Translations under genes and position numbers: made by a program
In this document: positions 10,328 to 21,736 of the stretch, piece after piece
Layout: the number at the start of each line of letters is the position of its first letter
Position numbering within the stretch: the first letter of the stretch is position 1
The notes under the pieces: model-generated
What the model saw: the letters and a program-made list of their open reading frames with translations, nothing else
Told to the model about the DNA's origin: nothing
The model's database searches: none
Origin: Cephalotrichum gorgonifer
Lineage: Eukaryota > Ascomycota > Sordariomycetes > Microascales > Microascaceae
NCBI GenBank assembly: GCA_900312665.1
Contig: ONZQ02000001.1
Location: forward strand, 2,085,248 to 2,149,247
Reading direction: 5' to 3'
DNA: 64,000 nt

Positions 10328-11715
10328 ATGTTCGGTTTCCTGAATGGCCTCTCGGCCAAGGCGGCCGTCGTCGCCGTGCTCGCCTTGTCGGGCACCGTCG
10401 GGGCCTCCACTACTAAGATCAGCCCGCGCGACGGCAGGAAGTGGGTGAGCCTCTGGGGCACGATGCCCCAGCTCACCGAGCCTGCCAACCTCCCGCCGGC
10501 GCCCTTTGTAAGTCAGCCCACACGTGAACGACGTGCCTCTCCCCAAGCCAAGAGTAGTGGCCCACCGACACTAACACGGGGACCCGGATCCAGAACGAGA
10601 CGGGGCTCGTCTTCGCGGACTCCACCATCCGCCAGACTGTCAAGGTCACCCTCGAGTCCGACACCATCCGCCTCCAGATAAGCAACGTGTTCGGCGGCTC
10701 CAACCTCCCGATCACTTCCGCCACCATTGCCCTACCTCCCACCAACGACTCGGGCGGCTCCGCCATCAACCCATCCACCCTCACCCAGCTCACGTTCTCC
10801 GGCAGCGAGGACTTCATTGTCCCGAACGGCGCGTCCGTCCTCTCGGACCCCGTGCGCTTCCCCGTCAAGTCGGGGACCGTCGTGACGGTTAGCATCTACC
10901 TCGCGTCGGGGCAGACGACCAACTCGATCACCTCGCACCCGGGGAGCCGGACGACGTCGTGGTTCGTCCGGGGGAACCACGTGGGCTCCGAGGATCTCGA
11001 GGGGGCGTCCAGCGTGGCGCACTGGTATTTCATCAGCAGCATCGAGGGCAGGGTCTCCTCGGACGCCTCGGCGGTGGTGATAGTCGGCGACTCGATCACC
11101 GACGGCCGCGGCTCGACGACGGACAAGAACGACCGGTGGCCTGACCAGCTCGTCAAGAGGCTCCAGAAGGACCGCTCGACGCGTGACATCGCCGTCATCA
11201 ACCAGGGAGCGGGCGGCAACCGCGTCCTCGCGGACGGGCTCGGCCCCAACGCCCTGGGCCGTATCGACCGCGACGTCATCGCCATGCCGGGGACGGGATA
11301 CGCCATCATCTACAACGGCGTGAACGACATCGGGACGGCTGCCCCGGAGGAGGGGGCGCAGAAGGAGCTGGGCGACCGGCTCATCGCCGCGTACGAGCAG
11401 ATCGTAGACAGGCTCCACCGGTTCGGCATCCCCGCCTTCGGGGCCACCATCACGCCCATCACCGGGTCGCAGTCGGTGTACAACGGCCCGGAGTGGGAGG
11501 CGACGAGGCAGAGGGTAAACGAGTGGATCCGGACCAGCGGGCGGTTCGACGCCGTGGTGGACTTCGACAAGGCGGTCCGGGACCCGAAGAACCCCGAGAT
11601 CTTGAGGGCGGAGTATAACTCGGGTGACGACCTTCACTTGAACCCCAAGGGGTACGAGGCCATGGCAGCGGCGATCGATCTGAAGCTGTTCAAGAAGTTT
11701 AGGAACGGCGTATAG
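10328..11715 (+). CDS. Secreted SGNH/GDSL-family hydrolase (esterase-like)
   Basis: Exons 10328-10507 and 10594-11715 (86-nt phase-0 intron) encode 433 residues. An N-terminal hydrophobic stretch (residues ~9-26, KAAVVAVLALSGTVGA) looks like a cleavable signal peptide. A beta-sandwich-like N-terminal half with RLQISNVFGGSNLPI precedes the SGNH domain. All four signature blocks are present: GDSITDG with Ser227, GAGGNR with Gly/Asn269, YNGVNDIG with Asn304, and DDLHLN with Asp405 and His408. The layout suits extracellular esterases acting on acylated polysaccharides or small esters; the exact substrate cannot be told. The catalytic set is complete, so activity is expected. The nearest neighbours are not functionally related. 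Confidence 0.92.
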
Positions 11716-12289
11716 AGCTCGGAGGAGGGAAGAAATTCAAGTGTATGTATAAGAGTGGCAAGCCCAGGGACGTAATAGCGTAAGAGGAGAAGGGAAAGGG
11801 GGGGAAGGGCGGGAGGTGGGTCATACTTTAGAAAGGCATGACGCGAATCTTGATTCGATATAAAATAGTATCAACACAACACGGAGACCATACGTCTTCA
11901 TTCAACAACCGTTGGGCCCCAAAGGATTGAGTGGAGCCAATAGGGCAGAAAAAAGTTCCAGCACCCTCGGGGCTTGGCTGGGGCTCACTCACCGGCCTGC
12001 ATGCGGCCGCAGTAAGATTAGGCAGTAGTAATCGTCGGGACTTCTCCTGATCCTTCAAAAGTGGCACGAGAACTGGGACGGGAACGGCAGAACTCTGCTG
12101 ACTTTATGCGGGTATTATCTTTTTTATTCTCGCAAAGTCGGCCTGAATAAGTTAACTCTATGGGGGGGGGGCTCGGCAAGAAGGTACGCCTCACCTCTCT
12201 TCTCGAGTATGATACATTCCGGTATACTGTCCTAGAAACCATCACGACTCACTCCCCTACTTCTCTACCTTGCCTGATCCTTGCCTGCT
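11716..12289. other. Convergent 3' intergenic region between the SGNH hydrolase and ERB1 genes
   Basis: Both flanking genes end here (574 bases). It contains a G-run near 12161-12170 and several AT-rich stretches that could serve as polyadenylation regions. No coding sequence is supported. Confidence 0.45.
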
Positions 12290-14600
12290 TTAACACCACA
12301 CCTTACACGTTCCGTCCGCCCCGGCACTGACACACCATGGGTGGCTCGGGTGCCAATCGACGTCCAAGACACCCAAACTCGAAACAACGTCGTGTCCCTT
12401 GAGCATCTTTACTGGAACGATGGTGGCATTCTCCATCAAATCACTGACAACCTTGCCGTGGAAGATCTGCAGTGTCCCGTCGTCGCTGGCATCGGCAAAT
12501 AGAGGATAGCCACCCTTGTGGAACTTGACGGCGCGAATGGCCCGAGGGTGGAACCTCATGGTCTTGTATGGCCGCGCGGAGAGATCCATGTCGTGCCACA
12601 ATAGCCTCCGGTCGTAAGATCCCACCACTACGTTGTCGCCACCCGCGTGAATATCGAAGGATGAGATGTGCCTGGCGCCGGGCTGCAGAACCTTGATGAG
12701 CTGCTGCTGCTGGAGATCGTAGCACCGAATGGACTGCCTGGTCGCGACGAAGAAGAGCGGCTTCGAGGGGTGGAAATGAGCCGTCTGTGGGAGGCCGCGC
12801 AGCCGCCTGAAGGGGATCTGGGTAAGGTGCTTTGATAGCGTGTGGATCGCTATCGCACTTCTTTGTCCGTTGGGGCAGACTGTAGTAAAGAAGTCGCCGC
12901 GCCTGTGCCAGCTCAGAACCTTGACGGACGACCTCAGCGTCGCCATAAGAAGGACGCCCTGCTTCTCCAACCGGGACCCTGGCCGCGCCCACTTCGCCGG
13001 TGGATCTTTCCTCACGCCGTCGGCCGTCATACCTCCCGTTTGTTGCTTGCCGTTTGTGGCATATCCGAAACCCGCGTCGAGTATCTCTTTGCTTGCCTCG
13101 AGCACGCTATCCGTACCGATATCAGGTACTATGAAGAAAACGTCATCGCCAGCGGCGGCAGCCAAGATGAGAGTATCCTTCGTAGGCCTCCACCGCACAA
13201 CGTCGACGGGCTCGTCGCTGCTAAGTTTAACGCGGTACTCCAAGTGGCCATTGATATCCCAGACGCACACGGTGCCGTCATCGCCACCCGACGCAATCCA
13301 GTCCCCGGTGGGGCTGACGGATACACTGCGCACTCTGCCGTCGTGGAGGTTGAATGTGGTCTGGCAGACAGTCGGGAACGGCTTAAGCTCCTCGGGGCGC
13401 GGTAGCTTCGGTAGAAGCGACATCGGGTCGATGTTGAGCTTGCTCTTCCGCACGCGGGGCGCAAGATAGAGATCAAGGCACCTTTCGAACCTCTCCTTTG
13501 TGAAGTCCATGTAGGCGGGTACTTTCCGTAGAGCGTCGTACTTGGAAGGCAGATACTCCTTGGTTCGATCCTCGGGGTCCTGGTTCTCCCAGGCCTCCCT
13601 TTCTTCCTTGGAAGGAACGTACTCCTCAGGCGGGTTGATGCTGAGGTCATGCTCAGGAGGCGGTAGCTTCGGCGCCGGGATATGCATGACATGCGGCTCC
13701 TGGGCCTCTTCGTTGGCCCAAACATCGTACCACGCCTCCTCCTTCTCCTCGGCTTCCCTCTCCTTCTCCTCGGCAGGCTTATACGGCAACAGTTTGCCCT
13801 CCCGTATTAAACGTACCATCTTCGCTACCCGCTTCGCTTCGTGCTTGGATGGGACGAATCTCCGCTTGGGCTCCGGCGCTGCGCTCAGGGGCATCGTCTC
13901 CTCGAAGCTGGTGAAGTACTCGACCAGGTCCTATGGTATGTTAGTAAGCCAATACCAACCCAAATAGCAGCAGGGTACCTACAGGGTAGGGGTCGTATCC
14001 ATCTTCAGGGATCTCGTTCATCCGGATTTTGCGGAGAATCTCGAGCTCGTCCTGGCTAATCCGTAGGGGGAGGCCGGTCGCCGGGTCGGTGAGACCTGTC
14101 CAGTCCTTCGGAACCTCGACCGAGTCGAGGAGCGCATCAAGGGCCCCACCAGCAGCAGGGCGCATGATCTTCTTCCCGTCCAAGGTGTATCCTATGTGAG
14201 GATAGCTGTCGTAGAAGGACAGGGGAATGTCCCCTATCGTATTAGGTTGCTCCTCCGCATCGGTGTCGTCGGAGTCGTAGACAGGGTCTATGTCGGGGTA
14301 CTCGTATCGGAGATCACCATTCGCATCGGTGACTACCGTGTAGTTGGTCTCGTCGCCATCCGTTCCGTTCGGCGCCGAGCCGTCGTCGCTCTCGTCGGAA
14401 GAATCCTCATCGGAGGCTCCGTCTTCACCAATGTCAAGATCCTCTAAATCGCTCGCAATATCCCCCGAATTGGCATCTTCTACGTCGGATTCGTCGTCCT
14501 GCGAGAGAACGCCTTCGAATTCGCCATTGCCAAAGGTATCGTCCGGCTTGGCCGCCGAGAAGGAAGCCTTTCGCTTCCGCCGGGTGTCCTTTGCCGCCAT
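12290..14600 (-). CDS. ERB1: Ribosome biogenesis protein ERB1 (BOP1 homologue)
   Basis: Exon 1 is 14600-13983 and exon 2 is 13930-12290, with a 52-nt intron (13931-13982) that has a TACTAAC-like branch site; the product is 752 residues. ERB1 is the scaffold of the nucleolar Nop7-Erb1-Ytm1 (PeBoW) complex needed for 27S pre-rRNA processing and 60S maturation. The N-terminus is highly acidic ([23 protein letters not shown]). The BOP1 N-terminal domain follows ([20 protein letters not shown] through [14 protein letters not shown]). A C-terminal WD40 propeller begins at [22 protein letters not shown] and ends at [13 protein letters not shown]. Length and domain order match the family. It shares a ~600-base divergent promoter region with the Zn2Cys6 gene. 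Confidence 0.95.
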
Positions 14601-15205
14601 GTATACGATACGATGTGGAAACCTGGGTAGAGAATCCAGTGGGTGATTTCAGGCGAGGTCAGGCTTCGGTTGCAGAGTTTGCCCTATAGCTGAGGATAGA
14701 TCGGTTGAGGTGAGCAGGCTTCTATGACACCCCTCTATTTAGTTGACTGAAAGCAAGCGAAATCCAAAACTTTTTTTTTCCTCCTCGATTAGCGGTCCGC
14801 TTTTCTTTTCTGCCCAGACGCCAATCTCACCGCCTACCAAGAACAGTGCGGGGCACTCAAGGACAAGACAAGTGGGACCTGCCTGCTGGGACGGCACATA
14901 GCGCATGGACAATCATATGTTTGCTTACCAAACGGCCCCCCACATTGGCTTATCGCTTAATGTTCACAGTCATCCATCCAGGTTGCCAACTGAGTTAATC
15001 CCCATGGCTATTTGTAATATTACATGTACATAATTCCGCTTTGTATTACTCCCAGCCCTTTCGTCTGACCTACTTCCATGGGTTGTGAATCGAAGGTCAT
15101 TTCATCTGTCTCGTTTCGATTTATAACTTACACTACTGTAAAATCTCAGAGACCAAACCTGAGGCACATCCATCTCCAACTGAATGACACCCATTGTACT
15201 AAGCC
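14601..15205. promoter_or_regulatory. Divergent promoter region between ERB1 and the Zn2Cys6 regulator
   Basis: 605 bases separate the two start codons. A T-run lies near 14770-14779 and several AT-rich stretches near 15010-15060. No clear RNA gene is seen. An upstream ATG at 15184 opens a short frame overlapping the regulator's start. Confidence 0.45.
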
Positions 15206-15288
15206 ATGACTCCACCAGCACCAACGGCGTATCCCCCGGGGCCACTCTCGACGACACCCAACCATGTCGCGATGCACAGGGCTTGTGA
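15184..15288 (+). promoter_or_regulatory. Possible overlapping upstream ORF of the Zn2Cys6 gene
   Basis: An ATG 22 bases before the chosen start opens a 34-codon frame that ends at TGA 15286-15288, inside exon 1 of the regulator. If transcripts start upstream of 15184, scanning ribosomes would meet this ATG first. No transcript data are available, so function is conjecture. Confidence 0.3.
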
Positions 15289-16688
15289 TGGTTGTCGTGA
15301 GTTGCAGTTCTTTTTTCCTCCTACGTGCGCGCATGGCCTACAGTCATGCGAAAAACCAATCATACTGAAAGGTTGCACCAGGCACCCGTAAACTTGCTTG
15401 CTCTAAGGAGCCAACTGGCTGCTCCCGATGTAAACGAGAGGGCATCGCCTGCGTCTACTCTGCGCAGAAACCCATGGGGCGGCCGAAGAAGAGAAAACAC
15501 TCCGCACAACACGAGTCTGATGAGCCATCTCATTCATGGTCCCCCCTAGATGGGGCCACGGGGAATGCCTTCCCAGAGGCCTCCGTTACCGGTTTCTCCA
15601 GCCTTGGGAAGAGTGTTTCGGACTATGAAACGCTCGACATGATGCGAACCCTGAATCTTCCATTCAGCATGCCTCCCCAGTCGCAGATACTGGTCGATCC
15701 ATTTCTCGACATGGACATGTCTCTCTTTCAACCTGATGGGCTCGGGGGACTAGGCCTCCATGGCGCGGGTCACGGGGCTCAAGACGATATAGAGCTGAGC
15801 AAGGGCTCTATACACCACATCTTCGAGGCAATCGGAACCTTCATCTTCAGCAACAACGGTTCCACACCCCAGCCCTCGCCCGGACCCGGAGCAGAGACCC
15901 CCCTTCCCGGGGGGCCGGCGCCTGCCACCACCAATGAGTCCAAAGCCTGGCCGAATGCCAACTGCCCCTGCCTCTCAATTGCCTACATGGCTCTCGAGTC
16001 CCTAAACAACATGCCTGCTGACCTCCCCGTGGCTATCAACGTCACTCGCAACGCCGCAAAGACCGCCCACGACCTCATCCAATGCCCAATATGCAGCGCC
16101 CCCCTCGTCGATAACCCGCTCGCCCGCCCTCCTATCCAGTCCCCGCAGAACATGTTCCTCCTGTCCGCCCTCCTCTTATCCTTAGCCAATGCCTACACCC
16201 GCATCCTGGAAATCGTCGACACGACCACCGCCGAGGCGAAGGCTGGGGCGAGAGAGCTGCACTTCTCCTTCTGTGAGCTGGGCGGCGTGTGGAGACAGCT
16301 CGACGTCACTCGCGGGGGGTCCTGCATGCTCTCCCGCGGCCTATACGAGGCGGACCTCCCCCCGGAGCTCTGGCGGCTCGCCATGCGCGCCGTGATCCGC
16401 TTCGAGATATACGGGCTTAGCCAGAAGGACAACGCAGGCACCGACGCACGACACCCCCCGCAGCAACAGGACAATCACCCTGGACTCGCGAGCGCGTTGC
16501 GGGGGGTCGAGGAGCGGTCCTTGAAGAGGCACATGAAGTTGGATGAGCTGGTCGAGAAGGGTCACGAGCCGCAGGATTGCGATACTCCCCACGTCTTTCT
16601 GAAGGATTTGAAGGAGGGGGAGAAGCCGCAGTGCATGTGGCTCGTCGAGGGCGCTAGGATTGCGCTCGATAAGCTGACGATCACATGA
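15206..16688 (+). CDS. Zn(2)Cys(6) binuclear-cluster transcription factor
   Basis: Exons 15206-15296 and 15382-16688 (85-nt intron) encode 465 residues. The intron interrupts the DNA-binding domain between the second Cys and the next residues; splicing gives an exact C-X2-C-X6-C-X6-C-X2-C-X6-C pattern with Cys at 27, 30, 37, 44, 47 and 54. The basic linker MGRPKKRKH follows, AT-hook-like and a likely nuclear signal. The remainder contains NCPCLSIAYMALESL and LIQCPICSAPL, a Cys-containing helical region seen in some fungal regulators including AflR-like proteins (weak resemblance from memory). The target genes are unknown. The 3' end lies inside a tandem duplication (16669-16890). An out-of-frame ATG at 15184 may act as an overlapping upstream ORF. 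Confidence 0.9.
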
Positions 16689-16890
16689 GGACGGAATCTG
16701 ATATTCGGGGCGCTGCGGGGAAAGGAAAGGATAGGATTGTCTCGGGAAATGAATGAGATGTCCAGCTAGGATTATACCAAATAAGTTTACGATCGCACGA
16801 GGACGGAATCTGACATTCAGGGTGCTGTGGAGAAAGGGAATGACAGGATTGTCTTAAAAAAACGAATAAAGATATGTCTAGATAAGTTAA
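16669..16890. repeat. Imperfect 112-bp tandem duplication of the Zn2Cys6 gene's 3' end
   Basis: The segment starting ATAAGCTGACGATCACATGA at 16669, which holds the last codons and the stop, recurs at 16781 as ATAAGTTTACGATCGCACGA. Both continue GGACGGAATCTGAYATTC and AGGATTGTCT. Over roughly 85 aligned bases I count about 17 substitutions, about 15 of them transitions. In the second copy the stop TGA is CGA. Confidence 0.75.
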
Positions 16891-17247
16891 GCTAAGTTAA
16901 GATACTCCCACGATAATTCCCCTTAGCGGACCTTTGCCTTGGTCCGTTGAAGTGGAAAGCAGATGAATGAATATGATGCCCTTACTTTACCGTGGCTATG
17001 CTTCTCCCAAACTACCACATGCTACATACAAGTAGAAATGATTCCGGATATCGCAGACCAACCAACAAACTGAAGCAAAAACAAACACCCCCACGCTAAA
17101 ACCGAAACAATGTGACAAACTCCAAGGGATGCGACAATGGTCGGAGGTTCCCCACCCCGCGACGCGGATATTTCTACCCCATCACCCTGTCCCGCCTTCA
17201 TTCTGATAATACAAAATTCTTCGAGAAGGAAGTCCTCTTCTTCTTCT
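16891..17247. other. Convergent intergenic tail
   Basis: Short AT-rich spacer after the tandem duplication, with a TTAAGCTAAGTTAAG stretch near 16886-16900. It separates two genes that end towards each other. No feature beyond possible polyadenylation signals is supported. Confidence 0.4.
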
Positions 17248-18447
17248 CTACTCCTCCCCCTCCATCATACCGAGAACATCAAGCTCCGAGCGAACCATGT
17301 CCTCGAATTCCTCCCTGTCGATCCCCGCAGCGCGGGAGAGAAGGAACAGGCTCCGAATACTGCGCGAGATGTGCTGCTTCACGCCAAACTCGCTCTGCCC
17401 CTGCCTCTCGGCTGTCTGCTCTAGCTTGGCGACCGTGTCGCTTCCCCTCGACGAACTTGCACTAGACGCCGGGCGCGGGTGAGCGAGATCGACTCCGTTG
17501 ACGTGATCGTCGCGCGGTGGGGACCTCTCCCAGGTGTCGGCGAGCGTCCAGGTACCCGTCGTTTCGCTGACCTCGGTCCGAGGCGGAGAGTCGATGGGTT
17601 TGAGACCGACGGGCGGGTCGAGGGCTTCGAGGTTCCGCGCCTCGTCGGGGTCGTGGTTGTCCATCGCCGGCTGGACACTGTCGTACTGCGCAAAGTAGTC
17701 GTCCTCGGCGGATGAGGTCAGGTCTAGGTTCGAGGTGGATGCCTGGAGCGACTGCGGAGCGGGTGACCGCTTGGCAGCTGGCGTCCGGGTAGCGGGTGTA
17801 CGCGCGGGCGTGGCATCGTACCGAGCCCAGTAATCGTCGTCGTCATCGTCATCATCCTCGGGGTCCCCGAGGTAAGAGGTTCCGTTTGGAGCAGTACCGT
17901 TCACTGCAGGGGTAGTCTTCTTCTGGTTGACGAGTTCGTTGTAGTGCTGTTCTGCTGCCGACACGCTTTCCTGGCCGTCGAAGCCCGAGAAGGGGCATAA
18001 GTTGTCAACGGCGATAACTTCGCCTATCCTCCATCCGTCAGACTCCCCGCTAGCCTCGTCGGCGCAATGTACGAGCTGAAACCCGAGCTGCAGTTCCGGG
18101 ATGGCAACCCGCGCCTGGAAGGTCTCCTTGTCGACCCGCCTGAACCTGATTTGCGAGTCCGACTCCCAATCGATCTCCACTTCGCCCGAAACGGGATGTG
18201 GTTCCAGCGCGCTCCCCCGTACAATGTCCTTAAGCTTCGAGACGTTCGTCGTGTCGTAGGACAATAATCTTAGCCACGGCTCTTTGCTATCGGACGAGAA
18301 TACCTGTACGCGTTGCCTGAGGATGGGGGACAGGAGGGGCAAGAGTGCCGGCGAGGGCTGGGTTGAGACGGCAGCGGTGGGCAGAGCTGGCAAGAGGGGT
18401 GACAGAAGCGTGTCAACGCTAGGAGAGGGGATGTTGGTGGAGGTCAT
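17248..18447 (-). CDS. Conserved-looking hypothetical protein with acidic DDYWARYD motif, 399 aa
   Basis: A single uninterrupted frame with ATG at 18447. The N-terminal ~170 residues look folded (LRQRVQVFSSDSKEPWLRLL, WESDSQIRFRRVDKETFQAR, ELQLGFQLVHCADEASG). A low-complexity middle includes a run of eight or nine Asp followed by YWARYD, and a second related motif EDDYFAQYDSVQP. The C-terminal ~60 residues are helical (GVKQHISRSIRSLFLLSR, then EEFEDMVRSELDVLGMMEGE). No signal peptide, membrane span or catalytic motif is seen. It resembles an uncharacterised fungal family in overall style, but I cannot name it. Confidence 0.75.
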   Translation of the reverse strand: MTSTNIPSPSVDTLLSPLLPALPTAAVSTQPSPALLPLLSPILRQRVQVFSSDSKEPWLRLLSYDTTNVSKLKDIVRGSALEPHPVSGEVEIDWESDSQIRFRRVDKETFQARVAIPELQLGFQLVHCADEASGESDGWRIGEVIAVDNLCPFSGFDGQESVSAAEQHYNELVNQKKTTPAVNGTAPNGTSYLGDPEDDDDDDDDYWARYDATPARTPATRTPAAKRSPAPQSLQASTSNLDLTSSAEDDYFAQYDSVQPAMDNHDPDEARNLEALDPPVGLKPIDSPPRTEVSETTGTWTLADTWERSPPRDDHVNGVDLAHPRPASSASSSRGSDTVAKLEQTAERQGQSEFGVKQHISRSIRSLFLLSRAAGIDREEFEDMVRSELDVLGMMEGEE

Positions 18448-20277
18448 GGCGAAGGTCGATGGCCGAGAGCTCGGCGCGAGGTGTCGGGGCGACGTTTGGG
18501 GCGGCCTGGGCAGCTCTATATGCGTAATGTGGAATTGAGTTGGTTCGAGCTTGTGGCTACGTTACTGATTCAACGTCACCAGCGAGGTCGTCCGTCCTTG
18601 GTATGTGGCTATGACTGCTCTTTGTTTGTTCCTGATGCAGGTCGTGGCGACGTCACATGCCATATATTGGCACAGGTACCGACAGGGGTCAGAGTAAGCT
18701 TCTCGCCGAAACAGCTCTGTTTTTGAAAAGGCTCGGCGTGGCCCGAATGGAGAGTTTGCGGAGTATGGTCTCGTGAGCAACTGCGCGCCAGCCTCGGAAC
18801 TCAAAGCTGGCGAAGGAAAATACTATCGTATCCAAGGCGTAGAAGACAAAAAGGCTAGGAGGCGACTATGCGTGACGCTGAGCAGGGATCACGAGCCAGA
18901 GTTGATATTGATACGGAGTGATGTGTGGGATCGAGTCGAGCGGGGCACCTGAGCAATCCAAATCCGGGTCCGGCCTGAAGTTGGTCTGAGGTGGAATTGG
19001 GCTGTTATGACTTGTTGTTCACAGGAGAGGAGAGGAAAGTCAGAAGGAAGGAAAAGGATGGGAGTAGGAATTTGGGTTGTAGTCCGGTTCAGACCCGAGA
19101 AAGTATCCCAATTTGGAAGCTTCCCCTCCCCCGAGACGGGCATCTACGAGTTTGCCGCGATCCGTGGTATCAGTATCTAGGCTAACTGTGTTGGATGCCC
19201 CAGGCCCGTTTGAGGAGCTGTCTCCGCAGGCCGGATGGTAGGCGATAGGCTGCAGTCGGTGGGGAATAGTGGGATAAAGCCCTTTTGCCCTCCTAATAAT
19301 ACCAGCTGTGGCCAATCGTAGCAGCCCCGATATGGGTGTGCGGCGCAGATTCAGATGGGGTCTCGGGGGAAGGGAAGCGGAAGGACCCGCTTAATGCTTC
19401 TGGTGGGTGACGTCCATGGCTTGGCTTGGCTTGTCTGCATGTGTCACGGGGCCGTGGCTGGGGCTGCGTTTAACAAGTGCCGGGCAAGTCTTCAAGTTGC
19501 AGGACGGCAATTTACTATTTGCATCCCCGTCGCGCAACACCAGACACCACGAGTACTCGTAGGTTTTGAGCCTAATATGACAGCGGCGCCCTCCCTGTAG
19601 CCCCGGATTTCGAGGGATTGCCCTTGACTTAAACCATTATAAACTTTCTTAATATCCCCCTCCGTCATTGATACCTTTCTCCCCGGCACTGTCGCGTCCA
19701 CTGGCGCTGCCGATGGACGTCCGCAGCCCAAAGAGAGATGGGACAAGCGGCGCAGGGTCAAGCTCTAAATCCAGTCATGATTGGCGACAAAGGCCATGAG
19801 GCTGAAAGAGTGCGGCTAGCTCTTTAATACAGGCCGTCTCCTCCAAATTACTGTTGTCTTCTTTCTGCCATTCTCACCTTCATTCCTCCCTACCTCCCGA
19901 GGCGACATCACAGTGTCTGCAGTCACAGCTGAGTGCGGCTGGCAATCTCCGGTAATGGCAAAACCTGCTGTGAGCATGACAAAACTTATCTGGGTAGCTT
20001 GCTTGGCCGAGCAGACCAAGAATCTTTATCTTCAACATGACGATGGATCACCTGCAATACCACCGCAAATCCACGATGTCTCCGGTATTAAGAAAGACTA
20101 AGCAGCCATCGTTAATTGCCAACTAGAGCCCCCCAATCGTAGCCAATTTGCTTCCCTCAGTTTGTCCGCAATGACGAAACAGGCCGCCCTCTCTCAACCA
20201 TCGCCATCTCAGCACCTCGATTTCTCCCTCTCTACAGACTCCTGGGTGCTCAACGCCTAGAAGGCGTCCAAGCCACG
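18448..20277. other. 1.8-kb divergent intergenic region
   Basis: Lies between the start of the hypothetical gene on the minus strand and TPC1 on the plus strand. Small frames here lack support. It contains one CGAGTACTCG palindrome near 19551-19560. The last ~150 bases (pyrimidine-rich) are the probable TPC1 leader. Confidence 0.4.
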
Positions 20278-21419
20278 ATGGCCGCCCACCTGAAGGACAA
20301 GGTATGACGCAGCCAACAGTCCTGAGTTGACCCGCTACTCCGAAGGTGTATCTAACCTGGCTTTGCCATATAGGGTTCAAAATGGCAGTCTGGTGTCGCC
20401 GGTGCCACAGCGGGCCTGGTATCAAGGTATCTCGCGCCCCAGTATATCTTTCCCACTGCTCATGGTCGCAAGCTAATTCCTCCCCTTCTCATAGATTTGT
20501 CATTGCGCCCCTCGATGTCGTCAAGATCCGCCTCCAGCTGCAGTCTCACTCACTCTCCGACCCGCTATCCCTCACGAAGCTCCCGCCCGGAACCCCAGTC
20601 TACAAGGGCCTGATCCGGACCGCGCGAGATATCGTACGCGGGGAGGGAATAACGGCCCTTTGGAAGGGAAATGTCCCTGCCGAGCTACTCTACATGATCT
20701 ACTCGGGCGTCCAGTTTACCACCTACCGCACGACCGCCGAGTTCATCCGCCCATACTTTGATGACAGCAAGAACCCGCACCGCGTCGAGTCCAGGGTGGC
20801 TTGGATTGCCGGCACGGCAGCCGGCCTGGCCGGTACCACGGTCTCATACCCCCTCGACCTCCTGCGAACGCGCTTCGCCGCGCAGGGTAATGACAAGATC
20901 TACAAGTCCTTCTTCCGGGCCTTTAGGGTCATATACCGGGACGAGGGGCTGAAGGGCTTCTTCCGCGGCATCACGCCGACGCTCCTTAACGCTGGCCCGG
21001 GCATGGGCATCTACTTCCTCACGTACGAGGCGGTGCGACCGCCCGATATCAGGCGGGGGGAGGACGAGAGCCGACGCGTGATCCCCCGGCTCCCCTGGGG
21101 ATTCGACAAGTTCCTGGCTGGTAGCGCCTCCAGTTTTATTGCGAAGTCGCTCGTCTTCCCGCTCGACCTCGTCCGGAAGCGGATGCAGGTGCAGGGCCCG
21201 ACACGGGGCAGGTATATCCATAAGAATATCCCCGAGTACACAGGTACTTTCACCGCCATCCGCTCCATCATCGCCACGGAGGGGGCTAGGGGCCTGTACC
21301 GCGGTTTGTTTGTCACGTTGCTCAAGCACGCCCCTGCCAGTGGTGTGACGTTATGGGTTTACGAAAGCACCTTGCGAGGGCTAATGAAGTTGGAGGGTGA
21401 TCATGAGAGGACCCTCTGA
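20278..21419 (+). CDS. TPC1: Mitochondrial thiamine pyrophosphate carrier 1
   Basis: Exons 20278-20301, 20374-20426 and 20495-21419 encode 333 residues; the first coding exon has only eight codons (MAAHLKDK). It is a mitochondrial carrier family protein of the inner membrane, with three repeats each bearing the PxDxxRxR-type signature: PLDVVKIRLQLQ, PLDLLRTRFAAQ and PLDLVRKRMQVQ. The sequence around GVQFTTYRTT and RGEGITALWKGNVPAELLYM matches the thiamine pyrophosphate carrier subgroup, which brings ThPP into the matrix for pyruvate and oxoglutarate dehydrogenases. Splice sites restore GATAGLVSRFVIAPLDVVK across the second intron. Substrate assignment is by family resemblance. Confidence 0.92.
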
Positions 21420-21736
21420 GGATGTAAGATGGTCTGCCTAAAGATGGCAATACGACCAGGGTAATAACTGCGATTTATGCCGAAAACCGTTGCGCTCTTC
21501 GGGGAGTTGTGTTTTAATAGAAAGGGGAACCTATTTAACATCTCTACTACATCTTTTTTTCTTCTAGATACCTCTAGCTACATAATAATATTCAAAGCGG
21601 GATGTTAGAGAGCGTCTGGCGCGTCTCCGAGTCCATCTTAGAAAGAAAAAAAAACCCTCTAGTCCAGGTCTATTATGCCGTTAGATTCTACCCTTAACGC
21701 TTTTATGCTGGTCATACACAAAAGCCTTAGGCTTCT
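21420..21736. other. Short convergent spacer between TPC1 and the nucleosidase gene
   Basis: 317 bases, AT-rich in the middle, with a T-run near 21552-21559 and an A-run near 21643-21655. Probable 3' ends of both genes; nothing else supported. Confidence 0.4.

Noticed and set aside
10732..11637. 301-codon minus-strand frame
   Set aside because: Antisense shadow of the SGNH hydrolase; composition is Arg/Asp/Val-rich shadow.
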